From Aureobasidium sp. EXF-3400 (Eukaryota; Ascomycota; Dothideomycetes; Dothideales; Saccotheciaceae), in the NCBI GenBank assembly GCA_024195585.1, contig SWBL01000348.1:1-53473 (forward strand): DNA of 53,473 nucleotides. Direction: 5' to 3'. Below, piece after piece: positions 1 to 10,938 of this stretch. The position numbers were made by a program, and so were the translations under genes. Numbering within the stretch: the stretch's first letter is position 1; each line of letters begins with the position of its first letter. The notes beneath the pieces are model-generated. The model was not told the DNA's origin. It saw only the letters and a list, made by a program, of their open reading frames with translations, and did no database searches.

Positions 1-440
1 TCGAACTCCCATCTAAGGATTACCCAAGCCATGCTTGGTCATTTCGATGACCGATATGAGACCTTCGTACTAGCCGTTATACTATCGAGGCGGGTTATGG
101 AAAGGCATCGGGACGATAAAAATATATACCATCCAAGATATACAACTTGTTCGTTGCTCATGGAGATTGCTTCCCCATCCTATCTTCCTGCCTCAGTACG
201 TCCTTAGTAGTTTCTCTGATTTTCCACTCTGGCAATTCCATCCTATTCGTAACGCCAAGCTCAAGTTGTTGGTACGGCAAGAAGCGAAACTCCAGATTGG
301 ATCACATGCGACTTCCGACGATGACGTGCGTGCCTGCCGCATTCGATACAAGCGTTGTTCGGTCAACTCTCCAGCGCTAGGCAGTCACGTCCAACTACTA
401 GGACTCTCTGTTCTTCTTACCACAAACAACTCCATCAACC
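1..440. other. upstream region of the M28 aminopeptidase gene
   Basis: No convincing gene is visible. The short open frames here lack family resemblance and overlap each other. An A/T-rich TATA-like stretch lies around 118-131, about 310 bp before the aminopeptidase ATG, so it may serve that promoter if the leader is long. Otherwise I see nothing specific. Confidence 0.5.
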
Positions 441-1656
441 ATGAAGACATCATCTATCCTCGCTGCTTGCGCGTCCGGTCTTGCCGTACAGGCATTCAGC
501 GTCCCGAGAATTGCTCAGAATGCAGCCCAACAAGTGCAGGGCTTCATGTCGCCTGAGCAGTACCTGATCGAGCTTGCTCCTGGCGAGACCAAGTGGGTGA
601 CGGATGCTGAGAAGTGGGCACTGAGAAGGGTAGGTCTCATTCAACATCCACCAGGAAGAGGCAGGACTGACGGCATGATAGGAGGGCGTTTCTTTCTTCG
701 ACATCACCGACACAGCAGACCTTGGCTCTGTGCTCAAGTCCAATGCCGCTGTCAAGTTCCCAGCCCACACCGAGTACAACTCGACTGTCAAGAGTCTTGC
801 CCGTAACTTGACCAAGTCGAACATGCACGAGCACCTCGAGACCTTCACATCCTTCCACACACGTTACTACAAGAGTGAATACGGCGCCAAGTCATCATTC
901 TGGCTGCTGGGCCAGGTCAACGACACACTAGCCCACGCTGGAGCTCTGAAGCACGGTGCAAGCGTCAAGCACTTTGAACACGCTTGGGGACAAAACTCTA
1001 TCATTGCCACTCTTCCTGGCAAGACAAACAAGACCGTCGTCATCGGTGCCCATCAGGACAGCATCAACCTTTTCTTCCCTTCGCTTCTTGCTGCCCCGGG
1101 CGCTGATGATGACGGCTCTGGCACTGTAACAATTCTCGAAGCACTACGTGTTCTGCTGCTCAACGAGGACATCGTTCAAGGCAAGCAGGACAACACTGTT
1201 GAGTTCCACTGGTACAGTGCTGAAGAGGGCGGTCTGCTCGGATCCCAGGCTATCTTTCAAACATATGAGAAGGCTGGTCGCGATGTCAAGGCCATGCTCC
1301 AGCAGGACATGACTGGTTACGTTCAGAAGACTCTTGATGCAGGCGAGCCCGAGAGTGTCGGAGTCATCACCGACTTCGTCGACCCTGGTCTTACTGAGTT
1401 CATCAAGAAGGTTGTCACCACATACTGTGACATTCCTTATGTTTTGACCAAGTGTGGCTACGCATGCTCTGATCACGCCAGTGCTAGCAAGGCTGGGTAC
1501 CCCAGTGCTTTCGTCATTGAGAGTGACTTCAAGTACAGCGACAACAAGATCCATACCACCGAGGACAAGATTGAGTACCTGAACTTTGATCACATGCTCC
1601 AGCATGCAAAGCTTACTCTGGGTCTTGCCTTTGAGCTTGCCTTCGCCAAGTTCTGA
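441..1656 (+). CDS. LAP1: secreted leucine aminopeptidase, peptidase family M28
   Basis: Two exons, 441-629 and 682-1656, flank a 52-nt intron (GTAGGT donor, ATAG acceptor) and give 387 residues, the usual length of fungal M28E leucine aminopeptidases. Residues 1 to about 19 form a signal peptide. The co-catalytic zinc ligands and catalytic residues are all visible in order: HQDS (His, Asp), PGADDDGSG (bridging Asp), SAEEGG (catalytic Glu and metal Glu), QQDMTG (Asp) and the late His in YACSDHASA. The Cys pair in KCGYAC fits the disulfide typical of this subfamily. The enzyme should release N-terminal hydrophobic residues from peptides outside the cell after zinc-dependent maturation, the segment before about residue 75 being the propeptide. 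Splicing was chosen because it restores the conserved frame. The family call is very secure; the precise substrate preference is inferred. Confidence 0.95.
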
Positions 1657-4238
1657 TCGGCTTGATCATGTCGTTGACAACTGCATGTCTGCATGGGAGA
1701 GGCGTTGTTGGTGTACTTCTCGTAATCATATCTGTATCTAATCAATCTTTTGCTCTCATTTATCATTGTGCAACGGCCCCGTTGAGTCTTGATCTACATG
1801 GCAAGTTTACACTTCTGATGAGCTATGGTAGAGCTCAAATATCAGCTGTGATCGTGCCCTGACCACAACTTCGCATCCTCAAGAGATTCGAATTTGGCAT
1901 GCCGCTCGCGGCAATCCCAAAGAGTCACATCATACGCTGAGAAGAAGAGGAATCGATTCAACACGATATCCTAGCAGCTGACTCTTCAAACTTTGACAAG
2001 TCGACGTCAGGATCGATTGTATTTCAGCTCTGTTCAGCTTGACGGAACAATTATTGAACATTTCCAGGATGATGAGGGCATGTACACCCGACCATGAGCT
2101 ATCTGTACAGACAACCGGGAACGTGATTCAGCCTTGTAGCCGAACCAAGTTTAGGCAATCCGAGGCATTTGTCGAATGAGGCCGAAAAAGTGGCTATGCC
2201 TTGGAAAGAATAGAGCCCTATTCTTTACCCTACGCGAGAACCCGGCACTAAATGTCTGACCGAGACCTCATACTGCAACGGCTGCTAACAGCGGCAGCGA
2301 GGAACAGCGGTTACAACTCCGGAGTGTAACGAAGATCAAATCGACACTTTATCTGACTCACTAACCGCTAGTAGACAGCACTTTAACGCACTGAGTTGTG
2401 CGTCTCTCATTTCACAGAGTCACAAATGCTTCGTTTTCTCAGAGACTGCATCTGACCCAGAGGAAGGGAAAAAGCTTGTCTTTGATCTTGATCCTGAGCT
2501 TGTTGGGTGAGCTTGCATGAAGGATGACTGACAAGAGCGGGCTATCCCGCGATACATGCATGCACTATCCTTGCTGTACCATGTGTTGAATTCTTCCGTT
2601 TCTGCCGCGATTCGTGCTCTTTCTGGAACCGAACATGTGTGTCCGTTTTCTGCTGCTTCTGTTCCTGGAGCCCCGACAGCCCTGATGAGAGCCGCTTTTG
2701 CATTGTTTGAAAAATTCAGAGCAACTGCGATGATGCTTGACTGGTCGTTCGAGCCCATGCAGATCCACTCAGCCCAGGAACGTCCCCCCAAACCCCAAAA
2801 TGATCATCCACGTGCGGAGGATTGTCTTCATCCCGAGCGACTGGGCAGGGTGATGGTTCTGTGCAGCTGTCAGGCCGAGTCAGAAGAACTTCACCCGAAG
2901 ACCCTGTGGAAGCCTGATTCGGGTGTAGATAAACTTTGCATTCTTCATGACAAGAGCGCTGTGCAAGATTCGCGATGTGCGTCGCTTCCTTCCTGCCTTC
3001 ATCACGCACATTTTGCTCTTGTGTTCAGCTGCTCTGCGTGCCGTCGGGCCTGCTTCAGATCTCAACGACTATTTGGGGTAATTTGTGGGTCTTGAAACGT
3101 TCTCGCCCAAGTCCAAACTCGACCTACTATGGTGGTGGTGGAGCACCGCGAAATCCTCCGTGACTTGGTGGCTGTGCTTAAGCGATACCTCAAGCCTTTC
3201 TTCAACACATACGCTACGAATTTCCACTGCATCTATCTCCACGTAAGTGGTGGACTTTCGCGATCCATGCTCCCGGCTGGCAATCTTCCGGGAACGAGCC
3301 AAATGATGTCGCCCACGAGCCATCAAAGAAGTTTCCATCCTTGCTCTTTCCGTGGACCAATTTCGCTAGGCTTCCCGAGCTAGACATGGCACAGGCTCGA
3401 GAGATTCGAAACGAAAGCGAATTGTTCTTCTCGCATGGACCAGAGACCGCCAACAATAGTAACCAGGTACAGTACTCTGCAGAGCTGAGTTGCAGTTCAA
3501 AAATACATGTTGTGGATCTTCCTCACGGTGCAGGTCTCCTGCAGACGGATCCTATGCTCGCTTAACAGCAACCAAAGTTGCGAAACTTTATCACTGCCCT
3601 TGAGCTCATTCGGGAAGGCTTGTAGTCCACTCATAGTGTCGGGAAATCTCGAGATATCTTTATCAACCGATAACCTTGATCTCGCTATTCTGCGTAAGAA
3701 AATCTCAATTGGTAGCCAGAGTATTTCCAGGCTGATGAGCAATCCTTGAAACGGTCGACTCCAGTGTCGATATACTGCGATGGATGTCTCTCATTGGTTT
3801 GCCATCTCAAGCGGCAAACCACTTTCAGATTCGAAAATATTGTAACCCTACTCTAGGTCTATGTTACCTGCCTGCTGGTATCACTATATTCTGTTAGTGT
3901 CATGCATGGCTTGACGCTTGTTTGCCTCCACATCGGAGGAATACTCGTGCACGTTGCCGTCCGCTGCAGCAGGAACCGCTCTCCACAGCTTCCATGCACT
4001 CGCACCGACTCGGTCTATGGCTCATGATCTGGTCGGCTCTTCAGGCCGGCGGACCAATCAGCTGTCGTTCGGCGATGCCGAAAGGCATCATGTTGGGTTC
4101 TGTGTATGCTCCTCCAAGATGAGATATATAACAAGTGGAATGCCCCTCATGCTGATCATTCCTTCCAAGCAGTTTCTTAATCTATCACCTCTCCTCTCGT
4201 TCGTTCTTACCCCTCTCTAAGAGGTGGTCATCATCAAT
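1657..4238. other. long spacer without a supported gene
   Basis: About 2.6 kb. Several open frames of 60-180 codons occur on both strands (for example 2556-3095 +), but none has domain resemblance, plausible splicing or coding-like composition, and they overlap on opposite strands. The right end is the promoter and leader of the pectin methylesterase gene. A non-coding transcript cannot be excluded. Confidence 0.5.
4124..4131 (+). promoter_or_regulatory. TATA box of the multi-domain pectin methylesterase gene
   Basis: ATATATAA lies 107 bp upstream of the chosen ATG at 4239 and is followed by a pyrimidine-rich leader (about 4165-4218), a common arrangement in strongly expressed fungal secreted-enzyme genes. 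Confidence 0.55.
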
Positions 4239-7200
4239 ATGAGGACTTCAATCTTGTCCAGTGTGTTTGGTATGGCTGCTTTTGCAGCTTGCCAGAACTC
4301 GACAATTGGCTCATCGACCTTCGCTTCCTCTACCACTTCTCTCATTGCATCGAGCTCGTCGAGTTCTTCTCTCGTTTCATCGACCTCATCGACCATCGCC
4401 TCTTCCGGAACTTCTTCTTCTCCTTTGGCAACCGCAATCACTGTTGCTCTCGATGGCTCGGCTCAGTTCACCGCTATCAACGCTGCTGTCAATGCTGCCC
4501 AGAACAGTGGTGTTCCTACAGTTGTTGTCAAAGCAGGCACGTACTCAGAATCCATTGCCGTCAGTGGAACACAGACTGTGACGATCGTCGGCCCAACTGC
4601 TAGCTCTGTTGCACAGAATCAAGTCAACATCGTTGCAAGTGGTACGAATGGTGTCGTGAACATTGCTACATCTAATACACAAGGTGTCACCTTGAAGAAC
4701 TTGAACTTGACCAACCTTGCCACATCTGGCACTGCTCCTGCTGTATCAGTCAGAGGGTCCAAGCATGGAATCTACAACTGCGCCCTAGTCTCCAGCAGTT
4801 ATGGTGTCTATTACTCTGCTTATGGATTTGCTCTGATCGCTTCAAGTTACATCGAGGGCACGGACAAACTTTTCTACAACTATCCTACCGTGTACGTATA
4901 CGGGTCTACTATCGTTCCCACTGCAAGCAGTGCCTCCATCATGTACGCTCAGGGTGTGGCTGCTGGCCTATCAAATGCTGGAAACTCAACTCTCGTCGTT
5001 GATTCTAGCTCTGTCGTTCAGAAAGCTGGTAACACCAACACTTACGTGTATCTCGCGGCACCTAACGCTAGTGGCAACTTCACGCAAGCTATCTATCGCA
5101 ACAGCAATCTCGGAAGTTTGATTGCACCCAGTGGATTCAAGAGCACTGCTTGCAGTTCTGCTGCCTTCTATGGAGAGTTTTCCAACTCTGGACCAGGGGC
5201 TTATTCAGCCAATGCCCAGTATAGACCTGGGGGTTGTGACATCCAATTGTCTGTGGCCCAGGTTTCCGCATTCACCATCGATAAAGTCTTCGGAAACGCA
5301 TTCGCCGGATACAGCTCGTTCGACACCACCTGGATAGACTCTAATGTCTTGAGCACGATCCAAAAATCAGACGCCGCCCAAACTGCTGCTGTCTCGGCTT
5401 CCTCTATCTCTAGCTCCTCTGTCTCGACCTCATCAGTCTTAAGTTCTTCTGCTTCGACCCCATCAGTCTCGAGTTCTTCTGCTTCAAGCTCATACGTTTC
5501 GAGCTCTACCAGTAGCTCATCGGCGAACTCGACTCTGTCGTCTGTATCATCACTCTCAAACGGTGTTTCTAGCAGTACTGCATCTGTCTCTAGTTCAAGC
5601 ACATGCGCTTCACCTACTCCATCAGCAACTCTGGTAGTATCTCAAAATGCTACGGCCTGCCAGTACAGCAACATCTCTGCCGCTATTGCCGCTCTTCCCA
5701 ACGACAGCAAACCTTACACCATCTACATTGAGCCAGGCGTGTACAATGAGCAGATCAGCATCACCAGGAACGGCAAGGTCACTCTTGTTGGTGCCACTAG
5801 CTTCAAGAATGACTACAGCCAGAACCAGGTCAAGGTTCAATTCTCGAGTGGTCGCTCTACAAGCGCTGGCCAGGACGAGCAAACACCTGTCATTAACGCA
5901 AAGAAGACCAACGACAACTCTGGTTTGGCCTTGTATAACATTGACTTCATCAACAGCTACCCCCAAACTGCCAACACTGCCGCTCTTGCAGCTGATTTCT
6001 ATGGTAACAACATGGCCGCTTATGGTTGTTCCTTCATCGGGTTCCAAGATACTCTTCTAGCGAACAAGGGCACTCAGGTCTTCTCGAACTGCTACGTCGA
6101 AGGCTCTATTGATTTCATCTGGGGATTCGGAACAGCATACTTCTATCGATCTGTTATTGCCTCGAACACTAAAGGCGCATGTGTCACTGCTCAAGGCCGT
6201 GTTGCGACTACTCCAGCCGCCTACATCTTCGACGAATGTTTGATCACATACACCTCGACTTACGGCAGCACATTTGGCGCCAGTTACCTCGGTCGTCCTT
6301 ATAGCAATTATTCGACAGTTGTCTATAAGAACAGCTACCTTGACAAACATATCAATGCTGCTGGTTGGCAGGTCTGGTCGACTGGGAACCCTCAGACTTC
6401 CAATGTTACATTTGGAGAGTACAACAATACTGGCCCCGGAGCATGGGTCTCGGGAACTGCTCGTGTTTCCTTTGCCACCAACATGACCGCCGATCAGGTT
6501 GCAGGTTACAGTCTCTCAACCTGGGTTGGCGACACCAGCTTTATTGATCAGACCGCATGGAGTTACGAGCCGTCCTGGAGCTTTCCTGCATCTACAACCA
6601 CTGGTAGCGCTAGCAGTACCTCTTCAGGTGTTTCCGGACCTACCAGTACCTCGTCGATCAATGCTCACCCTGATAGCGGCAGTGTTCCTCCTCAATATGC
6701 TGTCATCGTCTCGGCTGATGGTCAACACAATGCTTCATTCACGAACTTGACTGCTGCTCTTGCATCTCTGCCCAATGATAGTACCAATCAGACTATCTTC
6801 ATCTATGCAGGTTCTTACAACGAGCAAATTCCGTCAATCAACCGCCCCGGTGCCATTCGTATCATTGGATATACTTCCAGTAATCCTGGACAGAGCTACA
6901 AGGACAACTCTGTAACCGTCACTTTCGCACGCGGTTTGTCAGTCTCTCCTTTGCCTAGTGGCCACAGCGATGCGGAAACGGCCACTATCGCCACTGCATC
7001 CAACAGAATCTCGTTCTACAATATCAACTTCATCAACTCTGATAATCTTGATGGATTGGAAGCAAATTACGTGACGCTTGCTGCCTCGATCTATGGCAGC
7101 GACATCGGCTTCTACGGATGTTCTTTCCAAGGCTGGCAAGACACTCTGCTTACTGGTGCAACTACTGGCTACCAGTACTACGAGTCTTGTTACATTTCTG

Positions 7201-10151
7201 GAGCTATTGACTTCATCTGGGGTTACTCGAAGAGTTTCTTCAAGGGTTGCACTATCGGCGCTAAGAGACAAAAGTCTGCTATGACTGCTCAGAGCCGTGC
7301 TTCTTCTTCGGCCATTGGTGGTTATATCTTTGACCAGTGCCTGTTCACAGCTGCCACCGATGCCACGGTTGATCTCACCGACTCTGTCTACCTGGGTCGT
7401 CCTTACTCCGCTTATGCACTCGTCGTTGTGAAGAACTCTTATCTTGACGATGTTATCAACCCATCTGGGTGGAAGGTCTGGTCAACTACTGATCCTCGTA
7501 CTGACTATATCACCTTTGCTGAGTACAACAATGTCGGTCCTGGATCTTGGGCCAACAACGTTGCCGCACGTGAAGCCTTCGGTAATGCCACGCTTTTGAC
7601 CTCTGATACATACTCTCTAGAATCCGTGATGGATGATACAGCTTGGATTGACAAGACTTACTGGAGTTCTATCGTTACACCACAGCCTGCAGTTGTCAAC
7701 ACTACGACGCCTACCAATGTTACAGTCTCTGGATCAAGTTCTTACAATGGTACTGTACCTCCTAGTGGTGCTCTCATCGTTTCAAAGAACGCGATTGATG
7801 GTGTCACTACTTATGACACCATTCAAGCCGCTCTCAATGCTGCACCGACTTCGAGCAAGACCAATGCTACTATCTTCATCTATCCTGGTATCTACGAAGA
7901 ACAGTTGATCGTCAACAAGAGCGGTACTACCATTTTCATGGGCTACTCAGACTCGACAGATGACTACAGCAAAAACCAGGTTACCATCCAGCAGTCTTAT
8001 GGCGTGGATACTCAAGGCACTGGAAGTGATGTGGATGCCGCCACTGTCTATGCAACTGGCAACTACTTCTATGCCTATAACGTTAACTTCAGAAACAACA
8101 ATGGCACTCAGCAGAACATTGCCTCCCTAGGCTTCGCAGTCAAGAGTAGCAAGTATGCCTTCATGCACGGCTGCCAGATCTATGGCAACCAGGACACTTT
8201 GTACATCTCCGGAAACATGTTCACATTCAAAAGTTACATCGAAGGAAATGTTGACTTCATCTTCGGTGCTGGATCAGGCTACTTCCTCAACTCGACTATC
8301 TCACCGAATGAAGATGGTGATTCCATTACTGCTGCCAAGCGTGCAACTAACACTACAGCTGCTGGATTTGTCTTCGACCAGTGCACTATTGTACCTGCTG
8401 CAGGCTCTTCCGGGTTCAAAAACGTTTCGTTGGGACGTCCCTGGAACAACTTTGCTCGTGTGCTATATGCTGGCTGCTACCTCGACGGATCAATTGGTTC
8501 GGCAGGTTGGACTCAATGGAGCAAGTCTTCTCCACAGACTGATGGTGTTACTTTTGCCGAATACCATAACTTCGGCCCTGGAAGTAACACTTGCAATCGT
8601 GCAAGCTTCTCTGAGCAACTGTCTGATGCAGATGTCGCTCAATTCCAGTTGGCCAACTTCTTCCCTACTACATCATGGATTGATTTTTCTGTTGTCGATG
8701 TTCAGCCTTTCACCGCTGGCTTCGGCTCTGCACCCGCTGGATGTGTCAGTTCTTCATCTTCCTCCATGCTATCAACAACGTCAAGCAGCAGCTCCATCAC
8801 ATTGCCTCTGGTCACGACTCAGGTTACCACCACGATCATTCAGAAAGCGACAACGTACACCACTCTCATGCAAGGCGATACTACTTCGACGCTCGTTACC
8901 TATGTCACCGAAAATGATGGCACTACTGTGACTCCTTCGCCGATTTTGAAAACTTCCATTGTCAAGTCAACCGATATTGTCACTTCTACGACCACAAAAG
9001 CAGGCAAAACGACAACAGTGAAGTCTACTTCAGTCGTCCTAGCTACGGCTACCGCTTTAGCCAAGGATGTCACGGTTAAGCAGTCTTCGACCGTCTCAAG
9101 CGAAATCGCCGTTGCTGGCAAGGATACTACCATCAAGAGCACTGAAATCGATTATTTCACGACCACTGTCGCTGGCAAGACCTCGACCATTAAGGCGACT
9201 AGCACTGTCCTCGTGACTTCAACATCATCGCCAAAGCCAGTCACGATTACTGAGAGTATTGGCTCTGTGGTGACCGTTTATGAAACCTCGACTTTAAAGG
9301 GTTCAACTATCAGCAGTACTACGACGATTCAAGCTGCAGACGTTACGTCTTCGACCACTCTCAAGCCATCGACTGTGACTGTCTCGAGCTTCTCTGTTAA
9401 GACCACCACGAAGGGAACTACTATTACCGCGTCCTGTGTTCCTACTGCAGCTGCTGCCAGACTTTTCAGAAGAGGTCTCGAAGCTCGTGCTGCTGGAACC
9501 ACAACAATCTTCATCAGCACCACGTTGACCTCCTATGTCAAGACGTCGGTGATCACCAGTGCAGGATCGACACTTTATACCAGTGTGACCAGCACTAGCA
9601 CTATTGCGCCAACCAGCACACTCAAGGCAGCCACTTCGACAGTCCTGAGCACCTCATTCGCAACATCGACCGACCTTTTAACCGAGAGCGCCACCGATGC
9701 AACCGCGACCTCGATCATCTTGTCAACTTCAACAATCACAGAAACCGCCGCAGGAAACACAGTGACCAGCTTGGCATACAGCACTGAATACGACACTGTA
9801 TCTCTGCCTGGAAGCACTTACTACAGCGTTGCAACCATCAGCTCGACTGAGAAGATTTCGGCATCAGCAGCGACTGTGACAAGCTTCAAGCTCGTTTCTA
9901 GCACCACCGTGGTTACTGCTGATCAATCCACATTGACGACCACCAACTCTGCGGATTCGACGACTACGATTCAGACAACGCTTCCTGCATCTACTACGAC
10001 CGTCGTCAAGACTAGCTCGCTCAAGGGCAGCACGATTGAGGTTACTATGACGCCGGCTCCTACGACAAAGACTACGACGATCAAGAGCACATTTACAGTT
10101 TTCACGACTGTTACCAAGACTGCAAAGAATGCATCTGCTTGTACGGACTAG
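4239..10151 (+). CDS. giant secreted protein with four tandem pectin methylesterase (CE8) domains
   Basis: One uninterrupted frame of 1970 residues; ordinary fungal pectin methylesterases are about 320-390. The ATG at 4239 is the first that begins a signal peptide (residues 1-18). Domains: degenerate CE8 about 65-370; Ser-rich linker about 371-457; CE8 about 463-783; CE8 about 815-1146; CE8 about 1177-1494; Thr/Ser-rich tail 1500-1970. Domains 2-4 keep the catalytic set: Q603/D604, D625, R686; Q967/D968, D991, R1054; Q1318/D1319, D1339, R1400 (QDTL, DFIWG or DFIFG, LGRP motifs). Domain 1 has lost both Asp and the Arg. The enzyme should demethylate pectin at or near the cell surface. The tail resembles mucin-like wall anchors but has no hydrophobic GPI signal, and contains a dibasic FRRGLEARA site near residue 1744. 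Lack of introns in a 5.9 kb gene is unusual beside its neighbours. Confidence 0.93.
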   Translation: MRTSILSSVFGMAAFAACQNSTIGSSTFASSTTSLIASSSSSSSLVSSTSSTIASSGTSSSPLATAITVALDGSAQFTAINAAVNAAQNSGVPTVVVKAGTYSESIAVSGTQTVTIVGPTASSVAQNQVNIVASGTNGVVNIATSNTQGVTLKNLNLTNLATSGTAPAVSVRGSKHGIYNCALVSSSYGVYYSAYGFALIASSYIEGTDKLFYNYPTVYVYGSTIVPTASSASIMYAQGVAAGLSNAGNSTLVVDSSSVVQKAGNTNTYVYLAAPNASGNFTQAIYRNSNLGSLIAPSGFKSTACSSAAFYGEFSNSGPGAYSANAQYRPGGCDIQLSVAQVSAFTIDKVFGNAFAGYSSFDTTWIDSNVLSTIQKSDAAQTAAVSASSISSSSVSTSSVLSSSASTPSVSSSSASSSYVSSSTSSSSANSTLSSVSSLSNGVSSSTASVSSSSTCASPTPSATLVVSQNATACQYSNISAAIAALPNDSKPYTIYIEPGVYNEQISITRNGKVTLVGATSFKNDYSQNQVKVQFSSGRSTSAGQDEQTPVINAKKTNDNSGLALYNIDFINSYPQTANTAALAADFYGNNMAAYGCSFIGFQDTLLANKGTQVFSNCYVEGSIDFIWGFGTAYFYRSVIASNTKGACVTAQGRVATTPAAYIFDECLITYTSTYGSTFGASYLGRPYSNYSTVVYKNSYLDKHINAAGWQVWSTGNPQTSNVTFGEYNNTGPGAWVSGTARVSFATNMTADQVAGYSLSTWVGDTSFIDQTAWSYEPSWSFPASTTTGSASSTSSGVSGPTSTSSINAHPDSGSVPPQYAVIVSADGQHNASFTNLTAALASLPNDSTNQTIFIYAGSYNEQIPSINRPGAIRIIGYTSSNPGQSYKDNSVTVTFARGLSVSPLPSGHSDAETATIATASNRISFYNINFINSDNLDGLEANYVTLAASIYGSDIGFYGCSFQGWQDTLLTGATTGYQYYESCYISGAIDFIWGYSKSFFKGCTIGAKRQKSAMTAQSRASSSAIGGYIFDQCLFTAATDATVDLTDSVYLGRPYSAYALVVVKNSYLDDVINPSGWKVWSTTDPRTDYITFAEYNNVGPGSWANNVAAREAFGNATLLTSDTYSLESVMDDTAWIDKTYWSSIVTPQPAVVNTTTPTNVTVSGSSSYNGTVPPSGALIVSKNAIDGVTTYDTIQAALNAAPTSSKTNATIFIYPGIYEEQLIVNKSGTTIFMGYSDSTDDYSKNQVTIQQSYGVDTQGTGSDVDAATVYATGNYFYAYNVNFRNNNGTQQNIASLGFAVKSSKYAFMHGCQIYGNQDTLYISGNMFTFKSYIEGNVDFIFGAGSGYFLNSTISPNEDGDSITAAKRATNTTAAGFVFDQCTIVPAAGSSGFKNVSLGRPWNNFARVLYAGCYLDGSIGSAGWTQWSKSSPQTDGVTFAEYHNFGPGSNTCNRASFSEQLSDADVAQFQLANFFPTTSWIDFSVVDVQPFTAGFGSAPAGCVSSSSSSMLSTTSSSSSITLPLVTTQVTTTIIQKATTYTTLMQGDTTSTLVTYVTENDGTTVTPSPILKTSIVKSTDIVTSTTTKAGKTTTVKSTSVVLATATALAKDVTVKQSSTVSSEIAVAGKDTTIKSTEIDYFTTTVAGKTSTIKATSTVLVTSTSSPKPVTITESIGSVVTVYETSTLKGSTISSTTTIQAADVTSSTTLKPSTVTVSSFSVKTTTKGTTITASCVPTAAAARLFRRGLEARAAGTTTIFISTTLTSYVKTSVITSAGSTLYTSVTSTSTIAPTSTLKAATSTVLSTSFATSTDLLTESATDATATSIILSTSTITETAAGNTVTSLAYSTEYDTVSLPGSTYYSVATISSTEKISASAATVTSFKLVSSTTVVTADQSTLTTTNSADSTTTIQTTLPASTTTVVKTSSLKGSTIEVTMTPAPTTKTTTIKSTFTVFTTVTKTAKNASACTD
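8740..10148 (+). repeat. coding Thr/Ser-rich degenerate repeat tail of the pectin methylesterase protein
   Basis: The last 470 codons encode irregular repeats built around AGKTTTVKST-like and ATSTVLVTS-like strings, alternating beta-prone T/V/I and Lys positions. The design suggests a heavily O-mannosylated stalk that holds the enzyme in the wall. The repeat is visible at the protein level, while DNA copies have diverged. Confidence 0.7.
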
Positions 10152-10866
10152 AAAGATCTGATGTTCATTGTTTAGGAGGAGTTTTCTCAGGGATCTATCA
10201 CTTTTTACGATTCCCATGTTTTTGTTATATACGATTACAAGCTTTTAATGTACATACTTTATCAATTTATCGCTCATCTACAAAATCCGACAAGAGCCGT
10301 TAATTTGTCAATTTGTTGAGAGTAAATCTGAACACCTTGATTGATGCTGCTCGAAGCTACCTTATTGACTATCGGGAATTGGCTCAAGTGTCATAGCAGC
10401 ACATCAGAGATAGAGTCTAATTATGTTGAAGAGCAACAGGCTGATCGGTCGCCGTTGTAGGCAATCCTAGGTCGTTAGAATTTCGAGTGAAGCCTAGACA
10501 CCTGACCGATGATATATCAACCAAGCCTCGAGATATTCTCCTAAGACTTTAGCATAGTGTACGAGAAGTATTTATTCATTCACTAGAGAAGCAACACGTT
10601 GATTGGTCGCCGTCCGCAGTTGCAGTGTGCAGGTGTACCAGGGTATGACCTGAAACTTCAACCCTGGATATCTCACCCAAAACAAAAGCTATTCTTCTGA
10701 AACTTGGACAGCGTATACACCAAAAGTTCCTCTACCATATATATCGGCCTTGTTGGGTGGCGAGTTGTGTGTGGCTCAGAATTTTAAAGTTGGGCCAAAA
10801 ACTTCACACCCTCCCCCAAACACCACCACGCCACCTATACCCTATTCAAGGGGCGCAAAAGAAGCG
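10152..10866. other. spacer between PME gene and tRNA-Ala, with a degenerate direct repeat
   Basis: No supported gene. The interval holds the 3' end of the pectin methylesterase gene and an imperfect duplicated element (10433-10455 and 10591-10613). Short open frames reading into the tRNA are shadows. Confidence 0.5.
10433..10613. repeat. imperfect direct repeat, spacing 158 bp
   Basis: The 23-nt strings at 10433-10455 and 10591-10613 match at 20 positions, and weaker similarity continues downstream (tatcaacc / ttcaaccc followed by gatat). Two of the three mismatches are C/T transitions. It could be an eroded tandem duplication. Confidence 0.5.
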
Positions 10867-10938
10867 TGGAATGACAGGGAATCGAACCCTGGATCTCCCC
10901 CATGCGAAGGGGGCGCATTACCCCTGTGCCATCATCCC
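10867..10938 (-). tRNA. tRNA-Ala(CGC)
   Basis: Read on the minus strand, 72 nt fold as a cloverleaf: acceptor GGGATGA/TCATTCC, a short D arm (GCA/TGC), anticodon stem CCCCC/GGGGG with loop TTCGCAT (anticodon CGC), variable AGATC, T arm CAGGG-TTCGATT-CCCTG and discriminator A. The third acceptor pair is G-U, the classical alanine identity element, which supports the assignment. There is no intron. A TTTT run just downstream on the minus strand (about 10857-10860) can end Pol III transcription. Confidence 0.93.

Noticed and set aside
2556..3095. 179-codon plus-strand frame in the spacer before the pectin methylesterase gene
   Set aside because: Composition and overlap with minus-strand frames look random; no motif, no convincing splicing, no neighbouring support.
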